Shown: positions 1 to 10,649 of the stretch, one piece after another | Numbering within the stretch: position 1 is the first letter of the stretch | How the letters are laid out: every line of letters begins with the position of its first letter | NCBI GenBank assembly: GCA_026636295.1 | Contig: CP089462.1 | Location: 186,001-250,000 of the forward strand | DNA: 64,000 bases | Direction of reading: 5' to 3' | Source: Medakamo hakoo | Taxonomy: Eukaryota; Chlorophyta; Trebouxiophyceae; Coccomyxaceae | Notes under the pieces: model-generated | The model's input: the letters and a program-made list of their open reading frames with translations, nothing else | Database searches by the model: none | Told to the model about the DNA's origin: nothing | Position numbers and translations under genes: made by a program

Positions 1-196
1 GCGGCTGGAGGGGGCCCGGCGCCATCCAAACCCCTAGTGCCGGCCTTTGTCACCGATCCGTGCCAGCGATCCATACCGGACGGTCATTTGACGGCCGGAA
101 AGGCCCCGGGCGAGGCATTGTGTGCGAGCCAATTTGCCAGAGTCAACTAACTCTGGTCTCCACTGCTGGCTGACCATCCCAAGCCCGCCCAACCAC

Positions 197-1903
197 ATGG
201 CGCCCACCATGCTGGACCGCACCGAATCCGAGGCTAGGTTAGTGGAGTTGGGAGGGATTGCAGACCGTGCGGGAGCGCCGCGGCGTCTCGACGACGACTC
301 CCCCCCTGCACGACGCAGCGCGCCGGGGGCCAGCATCTCTCCGCGCCTCGCACCGCCAGAAAAAACGCCGGCGCCGCCACCCCATCCACTCACTTACACC
401 CCCTCCGCCCCACCACACAACAGCCGGGCCGACGTGGTGTCAAAGCCAGGGCGAGAGCATTGGCCGGGCGGCGCACCTCCGATCGACAGCCGGCCGTCGT
501 CAACCAGAGGCGCCGGCCTCCCAACCCCGACAGCTTGCCCGCCGCCCGGGTCACTGACCCCGCCGTCGCGCCCGCTGCCCACCCTGTCCGTCCCGCACGT
601 TCGCCAAATGTACAATTGGTGCGTTGTGGGCGTCAAATAGGCCTCAATGCGTGGGGTGGGAGGGCGTGGCCCCGTCGACCCGTGGCGTGCCGCCGAACAC
701 GAATGGGGGCCGAGTTGCACAGCTGGACCGGCGGCGGCGCCGACGACCGCCACCACTGCCTGCCCGCCACCACCACCCCTTCGTCGCCCTCCTCACCTTC
801 CCTTCTCTCCGCCCCGCCCGACCACCACCACGCCCACACCCAGGGACTGCGGCCTGGCCTGCGTCCTCATGGTCCTCCGCGCAGCAGGCGCCCGCGGCCT
901 CGACCTGCGCACGCTGCGGTCCGCCGTGGGGACGCGGTCTGTGTGGACGGTCGACCTCGCGCACCTGCTCGCCCGGTTTGGTGGGGGTGGGGGCGGCGAC
1001 GCCGCCGCCGGGGCGCCCGCCCCGCTCGTGGCGTCCATCACGCTCACCACAACCTGGGCGGGCGCCAACCCGGCGTACGCGGGCGAAGCCTTTTACGCGG
1101 CGACGCTGGAGGACGACCGGGTCCGGGTGGGCGCGCTCTTTGCCCGCGCGCCCGGCGCGGGCGTCGAGGTCGAAACCCGGCGCGTCCTCGCGTGTGAGCT
1201 GGGCGCGCGCCTGGTGAGCGGCCGCACGGCGGTCATCGCGCTCGTGGACAAGGGGGCGCTGGCCGCCGGCGTCAGCGAGGACGAGAAAGCGCCGCCGTCC
1301 CCGCCACCTGCCAGCCCGCCCCGCCACCCGCTCTTCCGCCTGGGCGCGGCGTGGGGCGCCCCCCCACCACCGCGGCCGCCCGCCACCCCCGACCGCCGGC
1401 CCCGGGCGTCTGAGGCCGCCGCGTCGTCCCCACCCTCGCCGCCTCCTCCGCCTCCTCCAGCTGAACGCGTCAGCCCGCGCCTGGGCGTGCGGCGGCGCCT
1501 GACGAGCAGCGCCAGCAGCTCAGCCGGCCTGCCCGCGCCCCTGGCCTCCGCCTCGCCCGAACCGTCGTCTTGCGGCACGGGATCCGTGGCGTCCGGCGAC
1601 GCCATGGCGGGAGGCGTCCTGACGGCCGCGCCTCCCCTGCCCGCCGGCTGCGGCACCGTCGGACGGCCGCCGCACGCGGCGCACGGTGGTGGGAGGGGTG
1701 GCGGCGGCGGGTCCTCGTCGCCCTACCTGGGCCACTACATCGTCCTCACGGGCTACGACCCGCTCACCCACACTTTCACCCTGCGCGACCCTGCGGGCGG
1801 ACCAGGGCTCGCCAGCGTGCACGGTGCGGCCCTGGACGCGGCTCGGTGGGCGTGGGGCACGGACGAAGACCTGCTGCTGGTCGAGCTGGGCGGACAGCCG
1901 TGA
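197..1903 (+). CDS. GUCD1: GUCD1-like protein (papain/C39-like fold), two exons
   Basis: Exon 1 runs from an ATG near 197 (another in-frame ATG lies at 209) to 618. The donor is GTGCGT and the acceptor CAG at 841-843; exon 2 is 844-1903. Joining them rebuilds the family motif QMYNWDCGLACVLMVL, and the 493-residue product ends in GTDEDLLLVEL, as in animal GUCD1 and plant GC1. Known of the family: it is annotated as a guanylyl cyclase domain, but the layout resembles a C39-like cysteine peptidase. Here the Cys of WDCG, the His of GHYIVLTGYD and the Asp of TLRDPA could form a Cys-His-Asp triad (inference). A Pro/Ser-rich insert of about 150 residues (roughly 1290-1720) separates the two halves. 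The N-terminal 130 residues are low complexity, so the start is uncertain. Substrate unknown. Confidence 0.8.
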
Positions 1904-2239
1904 GAGACATGGAGTTCAGAGCTTTTTTTCCACCGCCCGCCGCCGCTGCTTTTGCTTTGTACGAATATCCCATGCCATGCCATCCAGTTGTTCATTGTGT
2001 CGCAGTTTCCACATCATCTTGCCCGGCTTTTTTTCTTTGTAAATGACACAAGGCACCCCACCGTTTCTGATGTTTTCATCCCTTCGCGGCGCGGGTTGTG
2101 GTTTCGCGCTGCGTCTGTCTCACACCTCCCAAAAAGCCGCGGCGGCGTCTGCACCCCACCCGGCGCCCAGGTCAGCCGGCGCCACACCCGCGGGCTGGGT
2201 CCGTGATTCACACAGGCCTTTACCTGAGAGCGCCGGACC
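1904..2239. other. Intergenic, GUCD1-like 3' UTR and SecA upstream region
   Basis: No gene is seen. A TGTAA element at 2038-2042 lies 135 bases after the upstream stop and fits the chlorophyte polyadenylation signal. The rest is the presumed promoter and 5' UTR of the SecA gene. Confidence 0.5.
2038..2042 (+). terminator. TGTAA polyadenylation signal (GUCD1-like gene)
   Basis: TGTAA 135 bases after the stop. Chlorophyte nuclear genes often use UGUAA in place of AAUAAA. Confidence 0.4.
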
Positions 2240-5200
2240 ATGCGCGCCGTCCGCGGCGGCGGCGGCGGCCGCCTCCGCTCGCACCGGGCGGCTGTCCGCC
2301 CGACGCACACAACACCGCGTCGCCCGGGCTTCCCGCCGCTTCCACGCCCAGCCCACACCTCACAACATGCGCAACGGACTGAACCATTTGTCGGTCGCCC
2401 ACGTGGCGCAGGCTCGGTGTCCGCGACCCCGCCCGATGGACGCACGGCGGGAGGCATTGACTCGCGCCGCGAGTTTGCCATCGGGAGCGACAGCAAGCTC
2501 CCCGCTCCCGCCGACGATTCGTACGAGCCGACCGCCCCAGTCCTGCCGGAGCATGGTGCGGCCCTGGCCCCGAGCGGGGAAGCCCAGGCGGAGCAGGTGA
2601 GAGGTTGTGTGGGAGCGGGGACAGACGAAGAAAAAAAAACGGCAAGCGCACACCCACACGCGCGGGCACGGATGGCTTGGCTCAACCTCTCCCCCCCCTC
2701 CACGCGCGCCGCAGGAAGCGGCCGTCGGCCCGTCCACGCCCCTGCCCGACCACTGGGCGCCCTTTTTCGAAGGCTCCACCGTGAAAGGCGGCGCGGCTTC
2801 CCGTGCCGCCGCCGCCGCGTCGGCCCGCCGGTTTGTCCGCGTCGTGCGGGCGGTGAACGCGCTCGAGCCGGGCGTGGTCGGCCTGTCCGACGCCGACCTC
2901 GCGGCCCGCACGCCCGCCCTGCGGTCCCGGCTCGCGTCCGGCGCGTCGCTCGACGACGTCCTGCCCGAAGCCTTTGCCGTGGTGCGCGAAGCGGCGCGCC
3001 GCGTGCTGGGCCTGCGCCACTTCGACGTCCAGGTCATGGGCGGGGCCGCCCTCCACGCGGGCGCCGTCGCCGAAATGAGGACAGGGGAAGGCAAGACGCT
3101 CGTCGCCCTGCTGCCGGCCTACCTCCACGCCCTGCCGCCCGACGCTGGCGCCGTCCACGTGGTGACCGTCAACGATTACCTGGCCGTCCGCGACCGGGCC
3201 TGGGTCGGGCGCGTGCTGGAGTTTTTGGGCGTGTCGTGCGGCGTGGCGACGGCCGCGACGCCGCACCGCGACCTGCGGTCCGTGCTCGACGCGGGCGTCG
3301 TGTGGGCGACCGCCCAGACGCTCGGCTTTGCCTACCTCCGCGACAATTCCTCCGCCTTTGCGGCCGACGACGTCGCGCTCGTCCGTCCGCTGGCTCTGGC
3401 CATCGTGGATGAAGCGGACTCGATTTTGATTGACGAGTGCCGGTCGCCGATGATTGTGTCCGGGCCGCCCGATGGAGGGGGCACCGGGTTTGAGGAGGAG
3501 GGCGGCGGGGGCGGCGGCGAGCCTGGCGCGGCTCCGCCCTCCCCGGCGGCCGCGGCCCGGTACCTGGCGGCCCAAGCCGCCGTCGCGGGGCTCAAATCTG
3601 TGGACCTGGGCCCCGAAGCCGAGGATGGCGGCGCCGGCCGGGCGGCGGCCATGGAGGCGGCCGAGCGGGCGGGCGCGGACTTCACCGTCGACCGCCGGCG
3701 GCACGGCGTCGCCCTGACCCGGCGCGGCGCGGCCGCGGTCGTGGCGTCCCTCGCCTCCGCGCGCGCGGCCCCGCCCCTGCCGGCCGCCGTGGCCGACCCG
3801 GCCGCCGCGCTGTGGTCCGGCCCCGACCCGTGGGGCCCCTACATCACCAACGCCCTCAAAGCGGCGGCGCTGTACGCGCGGGACGTCCACTACCTGGTCC
3901 GGGGCGGCGAGGTCCGCATCGTCGACGCGGCGACGGGGCGGGTCATGCCCCGCGCCCGGTGGACGGACGGCATCCACCAGGCGGTCGAAGCCAAGGAGGG
4001 CGTGCCCGTCCGCCCGCCGTCCGTGACGCAGGGCTCCATCACCTTCCAGTCCTTCTTCCGCTTCTACGGCCGGCTGGCGGGCATGACGGGCACGGCCGCG
4101 CGCGAGGCCGAAGAGTTTGGTGCGGTCTACGGCCTGGAGGTCGTGCCCATCCCGCCCCACCGGCCGTCGGCGCGCACGGACTACCCGCCCGCCGTCTACT
4201 TCAGCGGCGAGGGCAAGGACGCCATGCTGGCCCTGCTGCTGCACAGGGCGCAGGCCGGGCGCCGCCCCCTGCTGATCGGCACGCGCACCGTCGAAGAGTC
4301 GGAGCACCTGTCCCGCCTCCTGTCCGGCGGCCTGGCGCCCGCCTGGGACGGCGTCGCGGGCCGGCACCCGGGTTTTGGCGTCGACCCGCGCAGCGGGCGG
4401 CCACTCCCCTTCGCGCCCGTCCCGCACTGCGTCCTGAACGCGCGGCCGGAGGCCGTGGCGGCGGAGGCAAGGATCGTGTCCCAGGCGGGCCTGCCCGGCG
4501 CGGTGACCGTCGCGACCAACATGGCGGGCCGGGGCACGGACATCCTGCTGGGCGGCAACGCGCGCGGCCTGGCGCTGGACGCGCTCGCCCGGGCGCTGGG
4601 CGGGCTGCTGGACCCGGACGCGGGCGAGCCCGTGGCGGTGGAGGGGGGCGGTGGCGTGGCCGGCTCCGGCGGCGCGGGCGGCGGGACGTGGGCCGACGCG
4701 TTCCCGCGCTTCCGCCCGGCCTCCCCGCCGCCCTCCGCCGCGACGGCCGCCCTGCCGCTGCCGCCGTCTGCCGCCACGCCGCCGCCCATGCACCTGTACG
4801 CCACGCTCAGGCGGGCGGAGGCCGTGCTGGCCGCCAACTGGCCGCCGGCTAAAGCGGCCGCGGGCCCCGACGCGCCGTCCTCGCCGGACGAGACGGGCGA
4901 CGCCCCGCCCGGCTCCGGCGCTGTGGAAGCCACGCTGGAACGGGCCATGGTGGAGGCGGAGGGCCTGCGCTCCCGCCTCATCCTGGAACGGGCGCGGGCG
5001 GGGCTGCCGCCCCTGGTCGGCGACCTGGACGCGGACACGGCGGCGGACGCGTACGAGCGGGCGTGGCCGGCCGTGTCGGCGCTCGTCGACGCGTCCGTCT
5101 GGCGCGGCGGCGACGCGGCCGCCGACCCGGCCGCCGCCCTGGTGGCCGCCTCCCTGTTCACCTGGCTCTGGTTCGACTGCCTGACGGCCCGGCTGGGCGC

Positions 5201-6653
5201 GGCCGTGCGCGCGCGCGGCGGCCTGATCGTCGTCTGCGCGTCGATCCTGGACTCGCAGCGCTCCGTCGACCAGCTGCTGGGCCGGTGCGGCCGGCAGGGC
5301 GACCCGGGCGAGACGTGGGTGGTGGTGTGCACGGACGACGCGGCGCCGGAGGCGGGGCTGGTGGACGGCGGCGGCGCCGACGGCCCGGGCGGGCCGGCCA
5401 CCCTGCCGTCCTCGGCGCCGGGCTACCGCCAGAACGAGTGGGCGGCCGCGCTGTCGGCCCGGCTGAGCCTCCCGCCCGAGGACCAGTACGCGCCGGACAT
5501 CGTCTCCCGCATGTTCCTGGGCTCCGTCACGCGCCGGGTGGAAGCCCACATGACGGGCGCGCGCATGGAGCTCAAAGACTTTGACGGCGTGCTGGGCCCG
5601 CTGCGGGCGCACACCTACGCGCTGCGCCGCCTGGCCGTCGCGGGGGACGCGGGCGCCCGCGTCGCGCTCGTGTCCGCCCTGCTCCGTGACGCGGGCGCGG
5701 ACCTGGTGGGCGCGCACGTGGACACGTCGGCCCGGCCGCCGCGGGCGCCCAAGGCCGGCAAGCCCTGGACGGACGGCCCGGCCTGGCGGCTGGGCGCGGC
5801 GGTCGCGGCCGCGCGCGCGCTGGTGGACGGCCCGGCCGCCGGCCTGGCTTTCTCCGACGAACCAGGCATCCGGCGCGCCCGCCTGGACGACCCACGCCGC
5901 CCACGGCCGCGCGCGGGCTTGGCGGGCGCGCCCACCCTCGTGTACGGGCCAGAGGCCGCGGACGACGCCGCCGCGCTGGCAGACGCGGCCCTGGCGGCCG
6001 GGCGGGTCGGGCGGACCGTGCTGTTTGGTTTCGGGACCGCGACCCGGTCCCTCTTCTCGTCCGTCCTAGGCACCGACGGCGCCGACCCGCCGTCGTCGGC
6101 CGACGCCGCGGCCGCGCTGCTGGCGGCGGCGCGGGCCGCAACCTCCAGCCCACCCGACCCGGCCACGCACGCGGGCGCGGCCGCCCTCGCGTCCCGCGGC
6201 GGGCCCGGCGCCCGCCTGGCCGGCGCCCTGGCCGTCCTGGTCGGCGACGCCCTGGTGGCCGCGTACGCTTCGGCCCGCCGGCCCGCCATCGCCGCCGCCT
6301 TCGCCGCCCACTCGTCAGCCTGGAGGGCGCAGGGGCGCCCCGTCCCTGCCTGGATGGCCGACCCCGCGTACGCGGCCGCGTCCACCGGCCTGTGGGAGAA
6401 GGAAGCCCTCCTCACGGCGCTGGACGACGCGTGGGTCGACTTCCTGGTGGACGCGCGCGCGTTGGAGGGCGCGGCGTCCCTGCGGGCGTACGCGTCGCTC
6501 GGCCCGCTGAACGAGTTTCGGCTGGAAGCGGGCGCGCGCTTTGCCGGGCTGTTGGTGGAGTGGCGGGCCGCGGCGGCGGGGGCGCTGTTTGCTGGGCCTG
6601 AATTGGAGGTGGGGCCTGTGCCGCCGGACGAGGAGGGCGGGGCGGGCTGGTGA
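2240..6653 (+). CDS. SECA2: SecA-type preprotein translocase ATPase, plastid SecA2-like
   Basis: Exon 1 is 2240-2596, the donor GTGAGA, and exon 2 is 2715-6653 after a CAG; both are phase 0 and give 1431 residues. The N-terminus is basic and Ser/Ala-rich, as for a plastid transit peptide. Visible motifs are the Walker A MRTGEGKT (about residue 240), DEAD box VDEADSILIDECRSP (about 350), ITFQSFFRFYGRLAGMTGT, NMAGRGTDILLGGN (about 725) and the helicase motif VI region GRCGRQGDPG (about 975). About 220 residues separate GGN from the final helicase motifs. Bacterial SecA and plastid SecA1 have a short spacer there, whereas plant SecA2 also carries a long insert, hence the SecA2 call. SecA2 drives SCY2-dependent insertion into the plastid inner envelope (family knowledge). 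The stretch before motif VI is diverged (VVCASILDSQRSVDQLL instead of the usual GTERHESRR form), and the C-terminal 450 residues are Ala/Gly-rich and weakly conserved. Confidence 0.85.
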
Positions 6654-6795
6654 GGGCTAGAGGCGTGTTAGAGAGAGAGAGAAAGAGCGACGTGACAGGC
6701 CTCTCTGTCACACACACAGACACCAACACATCACACACGCCGCCCGCCGCCCGCCCGCCTCCCCTGTTTACCCCCCTCCACACACACACTGTTGC

Positions 6796-8136
6796 TCAAT
6801 CACTCTTCAACGCGCGCCCGCTCACGGGCCTGAGTTTGACCGCGCCCGCCTCCTCCGCTGACGGCAGGCTCGGCGGCGGCGCGACCCCGCCCGCCCAGGC
6901 GGGCAGCGACCCGCTCCCGCTCCAGGAGGACCGGGCTGACGGCGCGGACACGCGCGCGGCAGGCGCGGCGACGGCGGGCGCGGCGGGCGGCGGCCCCGCC
7001 GCAGCCGCGGCCGCCATGCGCGCGTCGTCTGGGCGCGGTAGCGGCAGTTTGGCGGGCGGGGAAGGGCCGCCGCCGACCGAGATGGTCGCTTCCACAGTGG
7101 CGCCGGGGGGGGGAAAGGCCGGGCGTTCGGGCGAGACCATGGCGGCGGCGGCCCGGGCGACGGCTTCTTCGACGTCCGCCTCGTCCGCGCTTTCTGTGGG
7201 CCCGGCCAGGACGCGCAGGGGCAGTGGCGAGCCCTGCCCTGCGGACGGGGCGCCGCGCGACGCGCGCCAGCGCGCGCGCGCGGCGTCAAAGGCCGAGTGC
7301 GCGGCCGCGCCAGACGATGGCGGGCTGTCGCCCGTGCCGCTTCCGGCGGCTTCGTCTGAATCGGCAAAGGAGAGGGAGGAAGAAGATGGGCTCAGAGGCG
7401 GGGAGAGTCTGGCGGCGGCGGCGGCAGCCGCGGCGGCAGCAGCGGCCGCGGCAGCGTCCGAGATGACGACGGCGCCGCCCTCCTCTCCCCCGCTCCCTTC
7501 GACGACAGCACTCGGATCAACTAGTCCAGGCAAGTGCGCTGCTAGCAGCGCGACCTGCGCCCGCGCGCCCGCCGCTTCCGCCGCCGCGGCGGCCCACCGG
7601 CGCCGGTACTCGCGCGCGCGCGCGTCTGCGGCCGCCACAGCCGCCGCCACCTCCGCCGACAGTTCGGCGGCCGCGGCGGCCGCGGACTCCACAGACGCTT
7701 GCACACGCGACTGGTCGGCCAGGCGGGACTGGGTGGCCGCGAGCTCGGCGCGGAGCGTGGCGCTGTGGGGTGGATGGGGCGTGTGAGAGTGGTGGATGGT
7801 GAGAGAGGGGAGGTTGAAAACACGCGCGCGCGACAGGCGGGCGTGGCGACGCTTTTTTCGTCGGGCCCCCCTCCCACCACCAACACACAGTTCCACCGCT
7901 CGCCGGACGAGGCGGTGAGAGGCGGCCGCGGCAGCGGCCTCGTCGCACGTGGTTGAGGGAGGCGGGACGTGGCGCGGCTGGGGCAGCGCCGCCGCCACGC
8001 TGCTGCGGCGCCACGACCGCGACGCCAGCCAGGCCAGGCCGGCCAGGGAGGCACCGCCCACGGCCAGGCCGACGAGCGACGCTTCCTGGCGGGTGAGCGG
8101 GCGCAGGGTGGGGAGGGGTGGTGCAGTGTCCACCAT
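6796..8136 (-). CDS. Unknown protein with one membrane segment and a coiled coil
   Basis: I do not recognise this gene. Exon 1 is 8136-7889 (donor GTGTGT) and exon 2 is 7762-6796 after CAG, giving 404 residues with matching phase 2. Residues 20-40 (EASLVGLAVGGASLAGLAWLA) are one hydrophobic segment followed by Arg-rich residues, so a single-pass or targeting helix is likely. Residues 70-150 are Ala/Arg/Glu-rich with a heptad-like pattern (TLRAELAATQSRLADQ) and probably form a coiled coil. A run of about 15 Ala and a long Ser/Pro/Ala-rich tail follow and look disordered. It converges on SecA, with only 142 bases between the stops. A membrane tether or organelle scaffold is possible, but nothing in the sequence shows it. 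Confidence 0.55.
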   Translation of the reverse strand: MVDTAPPLPTLRPLTRQEASLVGLAVGGASLAGLAWLASRSWRRSSVAAALPQPRHVPPPSTTCDEAAAAAASHRLVRRAVELCVGGGRGARRKKRRHARLSRARVFNLPSLTIHHSHTPHPPHSATLRAELAATQSRLADQSRVQASVESAAAAAAELSAEVAAAVAAADARAREYRRRWAAAAAEAAGARAQVALLAAHLPGLVDPSAVVEGSGGEEGGAVVISDAAAAAAAAAAAAAAARLSPPLSPSSSSLSFADSDEAAGSGTGDSPPSSGAAAHSAFDAARARWRASRGAPSAGQGSPLPLRVLAGPTESADEADVEEAVARAAAAMVSPERPAFPPPGATVEATISVGGGPSPPAKLPLPRPDDARMAAAAAAGPPPAAPAVAAPAARVSAPSARSSWSGSGSLPAWAGGVAPPPSLPSAEEAGAVKLRPVSGRALKSD

Positions 8137-8277
8137 GGCGGCTTTCTCTCAACTGCGCGGCGCGACGCGAAAAAAAAAAAAAAACGCATTGGACGCCGTG
8201 CCGCTCGCCGGCCTTTCTCCACTTGCTCTTCTCCGGACAAAAACAGGCAGCCGCAACACCACGCAGCCCCACATCCA

Positions 8278-10440
8278 ATGGTCGCCCCGCCCTTAACGCC
8301 CGCCCCAGTCGATCTAGCCGACGCCTTGGCCGCGTCCAAGCTGGACGACGCGGCGACGACGACGACGCCGGCGTCGCCTCCCGTGGCGCTGCCTCCGCCC
8401 GTCGACAGCCGGCCCGACGGCATTCCGGGCGTGCCCACGACGGACCAGGCCGGCGCCCTGGGCAGCCGCACCGCCCTGCCAGCGGTCGAGGGCAAACCCG
8501 CGTCCTTCAACTTGTTTAAGTTTATCAAGGATGCGACGGGTGAGTTTGCGGCGAGTCGAGGGGCGCTGACGCATCGCTGCTAGCCCGTCGTGCTTGTTTT
8601 TTTTTTCGCGGCGGCCGAGGTTGTGTCGCCGCGCGGCCTCGGCCGCGGTACACACCGCCGTGCACCTAGCCAGGCGTCATGCACAATGCGTCTACAAGCC
8701 AGGCGAAAGCCGAGCACTCGCGACGCGGGGCCGTCTCACGCTCCTCCTCGCGGCTTTTTCCTCCCGCCACCCACCCTTCTCACACCACGCAGGCACCAAC
8801 CTCTTCACCCTGCCCCTCTCCATGGGCTTTTACCTGCCGCTGACGGAAATCCAGTTCCGGGCCGAAGAACTGGAGTACACTGCCCTGCTGGACGAAGCCG
8901 CCAAGAAACCAAAGGGCTCCCTGGAACGTGCGACGCTCGTCGCCGGCTTTGCCCTCTCCCACTACGCCGCCACCGTCCGCCTGGACAAGCCTTTCCTGCC
9001 CATGCACGGCGAGACGTTCGACATCTACCTGCCGGAGCGTGGGGTGCGGGTGCTGGCTGAGACGGTGTACACCAACTTCAAGGAAAACACGTGCGTCGCC
9101 GGTCGTGGCGGGAGGGTGTGGAGGGAGGGGGGAGGGAGTGGAGGCATGGGCAGGGTGGGCGGGGCACCGCCCTGCCCGCCCCTTTTTTTTTCACAGGCAC
9201 GCACGCACGCACGCACGCATGCCCCTCACACGCGGCGCCCCTCCCCACCCCACCCCAACATCCACAGCATCAACAACGCCTGGGTCGCCCACGGCCGCGG
9301 GTGGACGCTGGAAGCCGACGACAACCCGGTCGTCAAGCTGGCGGGCCCGGCCCTCGACTTCCACCTGAACTGGCGGGACGAGATCGTGTTTGCCGACGGC
9401 GAGCGCTTCGCGTACCGCAAGCCCAAGTCGGTCCTGGGCGGCATTGTGGTGGGGACCATGCACCTGACGCACACGGTGAGCGCGTGGGTGGGGAGGGCGG
9501 GGGGCAGGGAGGGCGAGTGACTGACCGGCGAGGGGCGGGCAGGCTCACGCACAAACCGGAGGTCGTTTCGCCCTAACCCTTCTCCACTCGTCCCCATCCC
9601 CCACCCTCCCCCCTCCCCGCCCAGGGCGTCATCGCCATCCGCTCCACGGCCGGCATCGGCGTCGACCTGGCTTTCCTGCCCGAGCCGGGCATGCTGTCCG
9701 GCCTGCTGCGCCGGGGCGGGCCCGCGCCCGAGAAGCACGCCGTCCGCGGCGTGTTCTTGAAGGAGGAGGGCGGCGCGTGGTCTGCGTTGGACGCGGCCAC
9801 CACTCCGACGCTGGCGGGCAACTGGGACAAGGGCCTGTGGTCCCTGCCGCCCGGCGCCGACCCGGCCGACCCGGAAACGCCACGCACGCCCATCTGGACC
9901 GTCGTGCCGCGCACCGGCACCCAGAACCGGCACGACATGGCTGATTTCGCGCTGCGCTTGAACGAGCTGACGCCGGAGCTGGACAAGGCGAGTTTTTTTT
10001 GGGGGGGGGGGGGGGGGTGGAGCGCTGCCTCTCCCTCCGCCGCCCGTGTGCATCACATTCCACACCCCCGCGCACACACACCTACCACACAGGTCCTCCC
10101 GCCGACCGACTCCCGCCGCCGCCCGGACATGCGGGCCCTGGAGGCCGGCCGCTTCGACGCCGCGTACGCGGCCAAGTGCGCGCTGGAGGCCGCGCTCATG
10201 GCAAAGGTGAAGGCGGTCAACGCCACGGGCAAGGGCGTCTCCCCGCCCGCCCGCTGGTTTGAGCTGCGCGCGCCGGACGCCATGACGGCGCGCGTGGCCG
10301 GCGACAACCTGCGGTGGCGGTACAAGGGCGGGTACTGGGAGGCGCGGGCGGCCGGGGCGTGGGGTGGGGTGGAAGGCGTGGACGCCGCGATTTTCGAGGC
10401 GGGCGAGAAGGCGGTGGCGGCCGCGGCGGACAAGAAGTGA
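8278..10440 (+). CDS. Oxysterol-binding protein-related protein (ORP), copy 1
   Basis: Five exons (8278-8539, 8793-9090, 9268-9475, 9625-9987, 10093-10440) join in phase to 492 residues. The fourth intron (9988-10092) has a GC-AG boundary (AAG|GCGAGT). The ORD domain is clear: NLFTLPLSMGFYLPLTEIQF at the lid, RLDKPFLPMHGETF (the family's NPxxGETF region) and LPPTDSRRRPDMRALEAG near the end. It has no PH domain or FFAT motif, so it is a short ORP. ORPs carry sterol or phosphatidylserine against PI4P at membrane contacts. The EQVSHHPP signature, whose two His hold the PI4P phosphates, reads AETVYTNFKENTINNAWVAH here, so classical PI4P exchange is doubtful. Its paralogue lies at 15895-17763 and shares the LPPTDSRRRPD block and a degenerate signature. 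Confidence 0.85.
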
Positions 10441-10649
10441 TGCCTGGGAGTGGGAGTCTGTCCGTGGGAGGGCGTGGGAGTGTTTTCTTTTTTGTGTGCG
10501 CGAAACGGGCGCCGCTCCCCCAACGAAAAAAAAGGAGAAGAGAGGGGAGCGCGCGCGCCGCCCTGGTTGTATGAAAAGTCGTAACCCCAGCGTTTTTTTC
10601 TTTACCCGCTTGTTGTCACGCACCCCTCCCCAGTACCTGTCTCTCTCTC

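Noticed and set aside
2682-5717. Very long minus-strand open frame (about 1000 codons) opposite SecA
   Set aside because: It is the antisense shadow of a GC-rich gene; it lacks domain motifs and is Arg/Gly/His-rich, whereas the plus strand has SecA Walker and helicase motifs.
6650-7786. Plus-strand frame opposite the coiled-coil gene
   Set aside because: It is Ala/Ser/Arg-rich antisense sequence with no splice or family support; the minus strand has a membrane segment and coiled coil with in-phase splicing.
10000-10018. Frameshift in the ORP gene from the G17 run
   Set aside because: The run lies inside the inferred GC-AG intron, so it does not alter the coding frame.
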